Part shown: piece by piece, positions 33,749-41,187 of the stretch
Numbering within the stretch: the stretch's first letter is position 1
Layout: each line of letters begins with the position of its first letter
NCBI GenBank assembly: GCA_963698265.1
Contig: CAVOQC010000001.1
Location: 1-64,000, forward strand
Direction: 5' to 3'
Length of the DNA stretch: 64,000 bases
Source: FEB-7 sp963698265
GTDB taxonomy: Bacteria > Pseudomonadota > Gammaproteobacteria > Burkholderiales > Usitatibacteraceae
Translations under genes and position numbers: made by a program
Notes under the pieces: model-generated
What the model saw: only the letters and a program-made list of their open reading frames with translations
Database searches by the model: none
What the model was told of the DNA's origin: nothing

Positions 33749-34416
33749 GCGCCTGGTATGTGAACGGCCCTTCGAGCTACGCCGTGCGCGGTCGCGCCTA
33801 CGACTCCGAGCCGCCCGCGCCAGCGGGACGGCCCGCGCGCAACACCCGCCGCGGGCCCATCGTCGCGCTCGTCCTGCTCCTCGTGGCACTCGCCGGCTGG
33901 CAACTGGGCGGCGCCTTGTGGATCCAGGCCAAGGCCGCGCTCGCGCAACACCTCATCGCCTCGTCGTGGTCCGGCATGCAGGAGAACGGCGCGAAGCGCC
34001 CGTGGCCGTGGGCCGACACCCATCCGGTGGCGCGGCTCACGGTGCCGTCACGCCACGTCGAGCTCTTCGTGCTCTCTGGAACGAGCGGGCGCTCCCTCGC
34101 CTTCGGCCCGGGCCACGTGGACGGCACCGCCGCCCCGGGTTCGGCAGGCAACAGCGTGATCGTCGCCCACCGCGACACGCACTTCGCGTTCCTGCGCGAC
34201 CTGCACGAAAACGAGGAGATCCTGGTCGAGGACGCGCGCGGGCACGTGAGCCGCTACCTCGTGCGCGAGGTGGCGATCGTGGACAAGCACGACACGCGGC
34301 CCCTCGATCCCGCCGACTCGCCGCAACTCACGCTCATCACCTGCTGGCCCTTCGACGCCGTGCGGCCGGGTACCGACCAGCGCTATGTGGTGATCGCCGA
34401 CCGGACGCGGGGCTGA
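33745..34416 (+). CDS. Class GN (Gram-negative) sortase, 223 aa
   Basis: One N-terminal membrane helix (residues about 38-58), then a sortase barrel with His142 (AHRDTHF), Cys200 (TLITCWPF) and an Arg at 213 (DQRYVV) as the catalytic set. It should cleave the LPQTD signal of the upstream protein and attach it to an envelope acceptor. The start overlaps the target stop. Confidence 0.93.
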   Translation: MSAWYVNGPSSYAVRGRAYDSEPPAPAGRPARNTRRGPIVALVLLLVALAGWQLGGALWIQAKAALAQHLIASSWSGMQENGAKRPWPWADTHPVARLTVPSRHVELFVLSGTSGRSLAFGPGHVDGTAAPGSAGNSVIVAHRDTHFAFLRDLHENEEILVEDARGHVSRYLVREVAIVDKHDTRPLDPADSPQLTLITCWPFDAVRPGTDQRYVVIADRTRG

Positions 34417-34531
34417 GTGCGGAAATCGCGCGCTCCCGCCACGGGAAGCGCACCGGGCCCCGCGGCAGGATCGCGCATCGCGTATTGCAGCGCAGCACTC
34501 CGGCCCGATGCCGGCGCGTAAAATCGTGCCC

Positions 34532-35071
34532 ATGAACCTCTTCGACACCCCCGCGGGATTCGACGACCCCATCGGCATGTGGATGGGATGCCACCGCAGA
34601 ATCGAGAAGCAGTTGAAGACGCTCGCCAAGCTCCCCGCGCACCTCGCGGACAAGGGCGTGGACGCGGACGCAAGCAATGCCGCGCTCGCGGTGCTTCGCT
34701 ATTTCGAGAAGGCGGCGCCGCACCACCACGAGGACGAGGATCTCGACCTCTTCCCGCTCCTCGAGAGCCGGATTCCCCCGGGCGCCGAGCTCGTGCAGTT
34801 CCGCGAACTGCGCGCGCGGCTCGAGGAGGACCACGGCCGAATGGCGCCGGCGTGGGCGAAGATCCGAAAGCCCTTGCAGGCCATCGCGGACGGCATGGCC
34901 CGCTCCCTGGACGCGGCCGACATCGCCGCGCTGCAGGCGATCTACGACACGCACATTCCGGCGGAGGAAGGCGCGATTCCCGGTCTCGTGAGGCGCTACT
35001 GCTCCGCCGCCGACCTGGAGGCCCTGGGGCGCTCGATGGCGGCGCGGCGCGGCGTCGCGTTTCCCGCGTAG
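34532..35071 (+). CDS. Hemerythrin-domain (HHE) protein, 179 aa
   Basis: Helical hemerythrin fold: H in GCHRRIEKQL, HHHEDEDLDLFP, and EEDHGRM and THIPAEEGAIPG supply the usual His/Glu diiron ligands. Such proteins bind oxygen or NO. I chose the ATG at 34532 (MNLFDTPAGFDDPIG) over the one at 34508. It converges with an NnrS gene, another NO-linked protein, but the two are not in one operon. Confidence 0.85.
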   Translation: MNLFDTPAGFDDPIGMWMGCHRRIEKQLKTLAKLPAHLADKGVDADASNAALAVLRYFEKAAPHHHEDEDLDLFPLLESRIPPGAELVQFRELRARLEEDHGRMAPAWAKIRKPLQAIADGMARSLDAADIAALQAIYDTHIPAEEGAIPGLVRRYCSAADLEALGRSMAARRGVAFPA

Positions 35072-35096
35072 CGCTTCGGGCGGATTGCGGCGCGGG

Positions 35097-36356
35097 CTAG
35101 CCGGGCCGGCCGTCGCGGCGCGGCTGGAGGTACAAGGGCACGAAGCGCACCGCCCAGCTCGTCACGACGACGATCCAGGCGAGCGCGGAGACGCCGAGCA
35201 GCGCCGCCCGTGGCGCGCCGGCCAGCGGCGCGAAATCCGCGGCGGCGCGGACCACGCCCACGCCGATCAACGCGAGGAACCCGTACCAGGTCATCGCGTC
35301 CGCCTCGAGCGCGCGCCCCGCGTGCCCGAGGGAGACGCGCGAGACCATGCCCAGCGTCATGGCCGCGATGTAGCCCACGGCGAGCAGGTGCAGCGGGCCG
35401 CGCCCGAAGAGGCCGGGGTATCCCGCGAGTGTCGCGAGGCTCGCGACGGCCGAGAACGCGAGCGCCGCTGCGAGCACGGTGAGCGAGACGTGCAGCATCG
35501 CGAGGAGCCGCGCGCGAAAGCTCTGCGCGAGTCCCCACTTCCACGCGAGCCAGCCCACCCACGCGGCCATGGGCGCGTCCGCGATCCACGTCCAGCCCGT
35601 CGCCGAGGCGCTCTCGAGGAGGTAGTGGGTGACGCAGGCCGCGCCGAGGAACGGCAGCGAGAACGACGGCCGGTACATCGCGTAGCCGGACAGCACGCGG
35701 CTCGAGAAGAACGGGATCATCCGGTGACCCACGACCAGGAAGAGCGGAAGCAGGAAGAGCCACAGGCCGGCGTTCGCGGAAAGGGCTACGCAGTCCGCGT
35801 CCAGGCGCGCGATGGCCGCGAGGAAGAACGCCGCCGAGAGGCCGCCGACGAAGAGCAGCACCACGATCGATATCGCCTGGGCGTCGCGCCCCGTGCCCGC
35901 GAACACGATCCGCGCCAGCGCAACGCAACCCGCAAGCCAGCCCGCGAGCTGCAAGGCGCCGCCGGCCACCACGAGTTCGCGATGCGTGACGAGCCCCGCG
36001 CCAAAGAGCACGAGCCCGGCAATCATCGGCAGCGCGCAGGCGAGCCACGCCCCGCGCGCGATGCGCTGGTTCGTCCAGTTCGGGATCGCGGTCATCGCGA
36101 AGCCGAACACGAACCACGGGAACAGGCCGAAGAGCATCAGGTACGCGTGGCTCCAGGCGGGAGGCACGCTCCAGGCCGGCGTCGCCCAGAGCCCCAGGCT
36201 TCGCCCGCCGACTTCCCAGGCGACGAGCGCGATCGTGGCGATGAGCTGGAGCGCGCCCGGCAGGAACATCACGCGGTGCGGGCTCGAGGTCCAGACGGCC
36301 CAGGCCGACTGCGGGCCAGTGGGCGAGGGACTGGCGCGGGAAATGGGAATGACCAT
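35097..36356 (-). CDS. nnrS: NnrS-family heme/copper membrane protein, 419 aa
   Basis: About 12 hydrophobic segments. Family motifs: HAYLMLFGLFPWFVFGF near the start, VVGHRMIPFFSS in the middle and HLLAVGYIAAMTLGMVSRVSLGH near the end. NnrS proteins protect against or respond to nitric oxide. A TTGA-N6-TCAA palindrome at 36392-36405 sits 36-49 bp upstream of the start and fits FNR/DNR/NnrR control. Confidence 0.9.
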   Translation of the reverse strand: MVIPISRASPSPTGPQSAWAVWTSSPHRVMFLPGALQLIATIALVAWEVGGRSLGLWATPAWSVPPAWSHAYLMLFGLFPWFVFGFAMTAIPNWTNQRIARGAWLACALPMIAGLVLFGAGLVTHRELVVAGGALQLAGWLAGCVALARIVFAGTGRDAQAISIVVLLFVGGLSAAFFLAAIARLDADCVALSANAGLWLFLLPLFLVVGHRMIPFFSSRVLSGYAMYRPSFSLPFLGAACVTHYLLESASATGWTWIADAPMAAWVGWLAWKWGLAQSFRARLLAMLHVSLTVLAAALAFSAVASLATLAGYPGLFGRGPLHLLAVGYIAAMTLGMVSRVSLGHAGRALEADAMTWYGFLALIGVGVVRAAADFAPLAGAPRAALLGVSALAWIVVVTSWAVRFVPLYLQPRRDGRPG

Positions 36357-36391
36357 CCCGCGATGATCGCGCAGCGGCGGGATCGCCTGCC

Positions 36392-36405
36392 TTGAATCAG
36401 TTCAA
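36392..36405 (-). promoter_or_regulatory. FNR/DNR-type box upstream of nnrS
   Basis: TTGAATCAGTTCAA is a perfect-armed TTGAA-N4-TTCAA palindrome. Its position close to the nnrS start suits an activator site. It also lies between nnrS and the last gene of the sulfur operon, whose transcript runs into it. Confidence 0.6.
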
Positions 36406-36417
36406 GAAAATTCCCGG

Positions 36418-36600
36418 CTAGCGCCAGTAGGCGACGGAATCGGCCGACTCCAGCGCGTCGAGCACCGCGTCGTAGGGCTCCGCGCAGGGGCGCACCACGA
36501 CCTCGTCGCCCAGGGCGCGCATCGCCTGCGCGATGGCGTCCAGCCCCTCGGGGGCGTCGCCCGCATCGTGGAGGAGAAGTATCTTCCGGCCCGCGCTCAT
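36418..36600 (-). CDS. Small hypothetical protein, 60 aa, sulfur cluster
   Basis: A 60-residue protein (MSAGRKILLLHDAGDAPEG...) with one Cys (VRPCAEP) and an alternating alpha/beta pattern. The ATG overlaps the stop of the DsrE-like gene (ATGA). It may be a DsrE/DsrH-like small subunit, but I do not recognise a defined family. Last gene of the operon. Confidence 0.5.
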   Translation of the reverse strand: MSAGRKILLLHDAGDAPEGLDAIAQAMRALGDEVVVRPCAEPYDAVLDALESADSVAYWR

Positions 36601-36848
36601 ATCAGGTAGACCACGTCGGCCTCGTGGATGGCGCCCGCGAGCCGCTCGCCCAGGGCCGCCAAATCGTCGACCACCTCGCAGGGCACCTCCGCGAACTCCA
36701 GGAGCTCGCGGTGCTCGGCGACGGCGGGCGTGTCCTCGAAAGCGCCCAGCACCGCAACGCGCACCGGGTCGCTCAGCAGCGTGAGGCCCGCCGCGACCCG
36801 CAGCGCCTCGGCCTGGTTGTGGCGCGCGATCACGAGGATGCGCTTCAT
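36597..36848 (-). CDS. DsrE-like small protein, 83 aa
   Basis: Begins MKRILVIARHNQAEALRVAAGLTL, a nucleotide-fold-like start similar to DsrE/DsrF proteins. It has a single Cys in EVPCEVVDD and ends EADVVYLI. Overlaps the preceding and following genes by ATGA, so it is translated as part of the same unit. Probable cytosolic sulfur-relay protein. Confidence 0.55.
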   Translation of the reverse strand: MKRILVIARHNQAEALRVAAGLTLLSDPVRVAVLGAFEDTPAVAEHRELLEFAEVPCEVVDDLAALGERLAGAIHEADVVYLI

Positions 36849-37153
36849 GCGCCGCCCGGAAGCACGAGGACGCGGTCGCACTCGCGCACCAGTTCCGCGT
36901 TCTGGAACTGGCTGCCGAGGGTGGCGCCCTCGGGCGCGGCCCCCAGCCCCAGGTGCTGCCAGCTGTGCTCGCAGACGTCGAGCCGGAGCTTGCCGGATTT
37001 CGCGAGTGCGAGGAGCGCGCCGTTTGCGGCGAGCTTCACGCCGGAATCGGTGAGGAAGCAGCGCAGGGGCCAGCCGCGGGCTGCCGCGGCGGCGGCGAGC
37101 CCGGCCAACTGCGGGCCCGACGATTCGTGCGTGGCGACGATGCCGAGGCGCAT
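36845..37153 (-). CDS. DsrE-family-like protein, 102 aa
   Basis: MRLGIVATHESSGPQLAGLA opens an alpha/beta fold with Cys residues in RCFLTDSGV, LDVCEHSW and ECDRVLVLPGG. The LTDSGV pattern resembles DsrE/TusD proteins, where a Cys after such a turn carries persulfide. Placed between TusA and the other small proteins of the operon. Confidence 0.6.
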   Translation of the reverse strand: MRLGIVATHESSGPQLAGLAAAAAARGWPLRCFLTDSGVKLAANGALLALAKSGKLRLDVCEHSWQHLGLGAAPEGATLGSQFQNAELVRECDRVLVLPGGA

Positions 37154-37172
37154 GGGTGCGTTCGCGCCGGTC

Positions 37173-37427
37173 TCAGTGCTTGCGGATGGTCCAGCGCATC
37201 GTCTTGCCGGCGTCCTGCACCCGCTCGACGATGTCGTTTCCCTCCGTCTCGCACATCGCGTGGATCGACTCGCCCGAGGACGGGTTGTCGAACAGCAGCT
37301 GCAGCGTATCGCCCGACTTGAGCTTCTCCAGCGCCTTCTTCGCGTAGATCTGCGGATGCGGGCAGACATAGCCCTGGACATCCAGTTGGTAGTTGCCCTC
37401 TTCCAGCTTCTCGAACTTGGCCGCCAT
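37173..37427 (-). CDS. tusA: TusA-family sulfurtransferase, 84 aa
   Basis: The TusA/SirA signature CPHP (VQGYVCPHPQIYAKKAL) carries the persulfide-binding Cys. The remainder (KSGDTLQLLFDNPSSGESI) fits the two-layer fold. It hands sulfur on inside the cell. GGAGGCAAGAAGGC precedes the ATG. It neighbours the YeeE/YedE transporter gene, like the YeeD-YeeE pair of E. coli, where a TusA protein works with thiosulfate import. Confidence 0.88.
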   Translation of the reverse strand: MAAKFEKLEEGNYQLDVQGYVCPHPQIYAKKALEKLKSGDTLQLLFDNPSSGESIHAMCETEGNDIVERVQDAGKTMRWTIRKH

Positions 37428-37472
37428 GCCTTCTTGCCTCCGTTGCCGTGATTTCGATTCCGCCCGGTGAAA

Positions 37473-38924
37473 CTAGAACCCGAGCGGCGTGTCCTTTGCC
37501 ATCTTGCGTTCGATCCACCAGTTGAAGAACTTCACCCCGATGTAGCCGCCGCCCGTCATGCCCAGCCCGAAGAGCCAGCCCGAGGGGTCGCCGTTGGTGA
37601 CCGTCGCGAAAAAAGCGCCGATGTTGCAGCCCAGGCCGACGCGCGCGCCGATGCCCATGAGGATGCCGCCGGAGATGGCCCAGAAGGCGATCTCGCGCGT
37701 GGGCATCTTCAGCTTGAACTCGTTGTTGAGCAGCGCCATCACCATCGCCCCGCCGATCACCGAGAACGACATCCACAGCACCGGGTTGAAGAGCGGGTTG
37801 GGGATGCCGTTTTCCAGCCCGAAGAAGATGTTGTCCGTGATGTCGATGCCCAGCTTCGCGAGCACCCAGGCCGCGCCCTGCGCCTCCTGGGTCGTCACGT
37901 AGAAATAGCCGGGGTCGAAGACCGTGTCCTGCAGGCTCAGCCCCTCGGTATGGCCGAGCGCCAGGAGCAGCTCGCCCGCGTTCGAGATGCCGAACTTCTG
38001 CTGCAGGGTCTGCACCACCCACATCTGCAGGCCGGCGGCCACGCCGAGGATCAGGCCCGCGATCGCCGTGCGCTTCGAGGCGGTGACCATGCTCCACCAG
38101 CCGGCCAGTTCCACCGAGGCACCGCGCGCGCCGTCCTTGCGCTTGCGCAGGTAGCCCTTCCGATACCAGATGGCGTAGATCACCGCGAGGATCACGATGG
38201 CCGGCAGGATCGCGTTGAGGAGGGAGTTGCCGATGAAGGCTTTCGCCATCGGGCTCGTGAAGCCGAGCGCCTCGCCCACGGTGAGGCTCTTCAGGTCCCA
38301 CACGTAGCCGGCGAGGAACTGGTCGTACCAGCCGTGGGTGACCGACACCGCGGCCGGCATCCCCTTCGCGGCGGCCGAGGCGGCCCACGAGGCGGGAACC
38401 AGCGCGTCGAGCGCGCCACCGATGTCCACGAAGTACGCCTGCGCGAAGCTGAGCGAGAGCACCACGAGCAGCGCCGAGACGCTGCCCTCGCCCGTCTTGT
38501 AGAGGGACCCGGTGGCGCAGCCGCCGGTGAACACCATGCCGAACCCGAAGATCGCGCCGCCGACCACCGAGTACAGGCCGATGGGAGAAGCGTGGAAGGT
38601 GCTCTTGCCGGCGACGGTGACGGCGGCGGACACGAGGCTGAAGAGCACGACGGCGATCATGATGCCCACCGCCATGCGCGGCACGCCCACCGCGAAGAGG
38701 TCGCGGATCGCCGAGGCCATGCAGAAGCGGCCGTACTGCAGGCTCATGCCGTAGACGAACCCGAACCACAGGTAGGCGGAGAAATACAGGTAGCGGGTAT
38801 CGACGGCGAACGTCCACGCCGTGACCAATACGAAGAAGCCCACCACTGCGGAAGCCCGCAGGGCATTCGCCCGGCCCACCGCCGAACCCACCCCTTCGGT
38901 GGTGTCGACCACGCCTCCAGTCAT
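37473..38924 (-). CDS. YeeE/YedE-family thiosulfate-type transporter, 483 aa
   Basis: About 12 hydrophobic segments with the conserved Cys sites of the Sulf_transp family: GRFCMASAI, FTGGCATGSLYKTGEG, and GLGCNIGAFFATVTNGDPSGW. These carry thiosulfate in TsuA. The length is that of the two-domain version. The start overlaps the stop of an upstream TusA-like gene (ATGA), and a second TusA gene follows, so imported sulfur can be taken up by TusA on both sides. Confidence 0.88.
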   Translation of the reverse strand: MTGGVVDTTEGVGSAVGRANALRASAVVGFFVLVTAWTFAVDTRYLYFSAYLWFGFVYGMSLQYGRFCMASAIRDLFAVGVPRMAVGIMIAVVLFSLVSAAVTVAGKSTFHASPIGLYSVVGGAIFGFGMVFTGGCATGSLYKTGEGSVSALLVVLSLSFAQAYFVDIGGALDALVPASWAASAAAKGMPAAVSVTHGWYDQFLAGYVWDLKSLTVGEALGFTSPMAKAFIGNSLLNAILPAIVILAVIYAIWYRKGYLRKRKDGARGASVELAGWWSMVTASKRTAIAGLILGVAAGLQMWVVQTLQQKFGISNAGELLLALGHTEGLSLQDTVFDPGYFYVTTQEAQGAAWVLAKLGIDITDNIFFGLENGIPNPLFNPVLWMSFSVIGGAMVMALLNNEFKLKMPTREIAFWAISGGILMGIGARVGLGCNIGAFFATVTNGDPSGWLFGLGMTGGGYIGVKFFNWWIERKMAKDTPLGF

Positions 38925-39298
38925 CTTGCCTTGCCTCCCTCGTCGTCAGGTCCGTCGCACGCGCCCTCGCCGGCGCCCTTGCGCGCATAGATCTTCCAGC
39001 CGCTCGCCAGGTGGAGCGTTCCCAGGTGGATGCAGTTGTGCCCCGCCAGCATGAAGGGGATCGTCTCCACCGAACTCAGGTTGTCCGAGACGATCTCGAT
39101 CACCGAACCGGGCAACGCTGCGTCGAGCGCCCGCTTCGTGACGAGATTGGTTCGCAGGCACGTCGCTCCCGTGAGATCGACCGAGGTGTCGGCGACCATC
39201 GCGCCGTGCCCGGGGATCTCCACGGTCTTCGCAGTGCCGAAGCGTGCGTCGCTGCGACCGCGAAAGAACGGCAGGAACCAGCCAAACGGACTGATCAT
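38921..39298 (-). CDS. TusA-like protein with N-terminal extension, 125 aa
   Basis: After a 30-residue start (MISPFGWFLPFFRGRS) comes a TusA-like fold: VDLTGATCLRTNLVTKRALD has Cys in the position of the TusA Cys, but C-L-R instead of C-P-x-P. SVIEIVSDNLSSVETIP continues the fold, and a second Cys is in GHNCIHLG. First gene of the sulfur operon. The GTG at 39310 is an alternative start. Confidence 0.65.
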   Translation of the reverse strand: MISPFGWFLPFFRGRSDARFGTAKTVEIPGHGAMVADTSVDLTGATCLRTNLVTKRALDAALPGSVIEIVSDNLSSVETIPFMLAGHNCIHLGTLHLASGWKIYARKGAGEGACDGPDDEGGKAR

Positions 39299-39310
39299 TC
39301 TGTCAAGCAC

Positions 39311-39690
39311 CCTTGCCCACCTGCGTGCAGTCTACCCGTGATGCAGGTTAGCAAGTTGCGTGCCGCCGGCCCCGGAGCGCGGTTTCACAGCGCTGCATGC
39401 CGGCAGGAGGAAGGCGGCCCGCGTGCATGTCGCAATCGGAGCACATCACGTCATGCGCGGAGTTGGATAATGCAATCGGCCACGCCGCGCGCGGGAGGCG
39501 CGAACCCGAAACTTGCAAAATGTCGGCTGGCGGCGCGGGCCGATGAAATGTGCAACGGGCCCGGCCGCAGGGCGATAGCCCAAGGGCTTGTTTTCCTTCG
39601 GGAATCCGGTTCGGCACGCAATGTGCTAGCGCTTGGGACCGACGGGCGAGACCCGCGACAACCGGAATGCACAGTGAAGGAGGCCAGAAA
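39311..39690 (+). other. 380-bp control region of the cytochrome/porin cluster
   Basis: No gene in either strand. Holds the sigma-54 promoter at 39613-39626 and, about 145 bp upstream of it, TAATGCAAT (39468-39476), a 9-mer also found upstream of the second sigma-54 promoter (42467-42475). GCAATCGG occurs twice, 40 bp apart (39432 and 39472). These are candidate activator sites. Confidence 0.5.
39612..39628 (+). promoter_or_regulatory. Sigma-54 promoter P1 of the rhodanese/cytochrome operon
   Basis: CGGCACGCAATGTGCTA: GG at 39613-39614 and GC at 39625-39626 with exactly 10 bases between, matching TGGCAC-N5-TTGC. The ATG of the rhodanese gene is 65 bp downstream, leaving room for a leader with AAGGAGG. 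The sigma-54 activator gene lies at the end of the cluster. Confidence 0.75.
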
Positions 39691-41187
39691 ATGACGAGGC
39701 AATATCACGGCAGCACCCTGGGTGAAATCGTGAATCCGCGCATGGCCCTTGCCGCCGCGACCTGCCTCGCACTGGCGGCTTGCGGCGGAGGCGGCGGCCG
39801 CGAGGACACGTCCGCCGGCAACGTGGTCAAGATCACCGTGAACACGCCGCACACGATCGCGCAGGCCTCGGCAGACAACTACGAGGAAAACGTGAACGGC
39901 CTCGTCACCGCCGCCACGCTCAAGCGCTGGATCTCGAACTGGACGGCCAACCGCCCGGCCGGCATCAGCGGCAAGCTCGTCATCTTCCAGGCCTCGACGG
40001 GGCCCGCCGGGGCGGAGTACGTGAAGCCGAACAACTCCACGGTCTTCACCTACCTCTCGCCCTCCTCCGAATGGGTCCAGACGCGCTCCAACGGCGTGAT
40101 CGAGACCGTGAGCATGGTGCCGGACGGGGCGTCGATGGACGCGCTCCTGAAGAAGTACGGCATCGATCCCGCCAACGACATGGTCGTCTGCGCGATGGGT
40201 GCGGGCAACAACGGCAACGCCATGGCGCAGGGCCGCTGCTGGTACGCGCTGCGCTACTGGGGCGTCGACAAGCGCAACGTCTCCGTCCTGAACGGCGGCA
40301 ACCAGTGGATCAACACCAACGGCATGGCGGCCGCGGACTTCACGGCGACGGCGAGCACGCCGCCCAACAACGGGACCGCGAGCGTGAAGGACATCCCCGT
40401 CGACAACACCGCCCTGCAGGCGACCTTCGAGGACCTGCTCGCGGTGCTTCCCGCCACGGACGTCAACGTGCGAGACGACGGCGTGTTCATCTGGGATGCG
40501 CGCAGCGTCGGCCAGTTCAGCGCCGGCGAGCGCCTCGAGGCGGGCGACTCCGGGTACACCGCCTGCGGCGCGGCGGTCTGCGCGCCGCCCGCGGGCTACG
40601 ACTACATGCGCACGTTCCAGAACAGCGGCGCGCGCCAGGGCCATCCCCGCGGCACGCTGCAACTCCAGTACACCAACCTGCTCGATCCGACGAAGGGTTA
40701 TTCGTACAAGCCGAAGGCGACGATTGCGACGTACATGAGCGGCGGCGCGGACGCGGGCGGCTACCGCTTCGTCGACGCCACCTACGGCGGCGTCGGCGAC
40801 GGTGCGGGCTACCAGGCCGGGGACGTGGTCTATTCCTACTGCGAGACGACCTTCCGCGCGATGATCACGGGATTCGCCTCCGCGGGCATCATGGGCTACC
40901 CCGTGCGCTTCTATGACGGCGCCATGGTCGAGTGGCATTCGCTTTCCAGCCTGCCCGACGTGACCGGCAACCCGATCCTGCCGGCCGATTCCCCGTGGCG
41001 CACGGACGTGAAGTCGTTCTTCCGCCCGGCCGCCAATCCCGCGAACGTGGCCAGGCGCACGATCGTCAATCCCTACGCGATCCACGCCAACCAGATCATC
41101 CTCGAGGACAAGTCGTACAAGCGCGGCGGCACCGGCGCGAGCGACGGCGGCGGCGGATCCGGTCCCGGAGGCAACCCCTGCGGCTGA
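39691..41187 (+). CDS. Rhodanese-domain lipoprotein, ExtH-like, 498 aa
   Basis: Lipoprotein signal with lipobox LAAC, Cys31, followed by a Gly linker (GGGGG). The body has rhodanese features: a domain with VFIWDARSVGQFSAGE and a second one with the active-site loop YCETTFRA, Cys384, which would carry persulfide. Large rhodanese lipoproteins of this kind (ExtH) head the outer-membrane electron-conduit clusters of Geobacter linked to selenite/tellurite and metal reduction. It is the first gene of the cluster, after GAAGGAGGCC. Location: periplasmic face of a membrane or cell surface. The ExtH assignment is by overall likeness and neighbours. Confidence 0.8.
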   Translation: MTRQYHGSTLGEIVNPRMALAAATCLALAACGGGGGREDTSAGNVVKITVNTPHTIAQASADNYEENVNGLVTAATLKRWISNWTANRPAGISGKLVIFQASTGPAGAEYVKPNNSTVFTYLSPSSEWVQTRSNGVIETVSMVPDGASMDALLKKYGIDPANDMVVCAMGAGNNGNAMAQGRCWYALRYWGVDKRNVSVLNGGNQWINTNGMAAADFTATASTPPNNGTASVKDIPVDNTALQATFEDLLAVLPATDVNVRDDGVFIWDARSVGQFSAGERLEAGDSGYTACGAAVCAPPAGYDYMRTFQNSGARQGHPRGTLQLQYTNLLDPTKGYSYKPKATIATYMSGGADAGGYRFVDATYGGVGDGAGYQAGDVVYSYCETTFRAMITGFASAGIMGYPVRFYDGAMVEWHSLSSLPDVTGNPILPADSPWRTDVKSFFRPAANPANVARRTIVNPYAIHANQIILEDKSYKRGGTGASDGGGGSGPGGNPCG

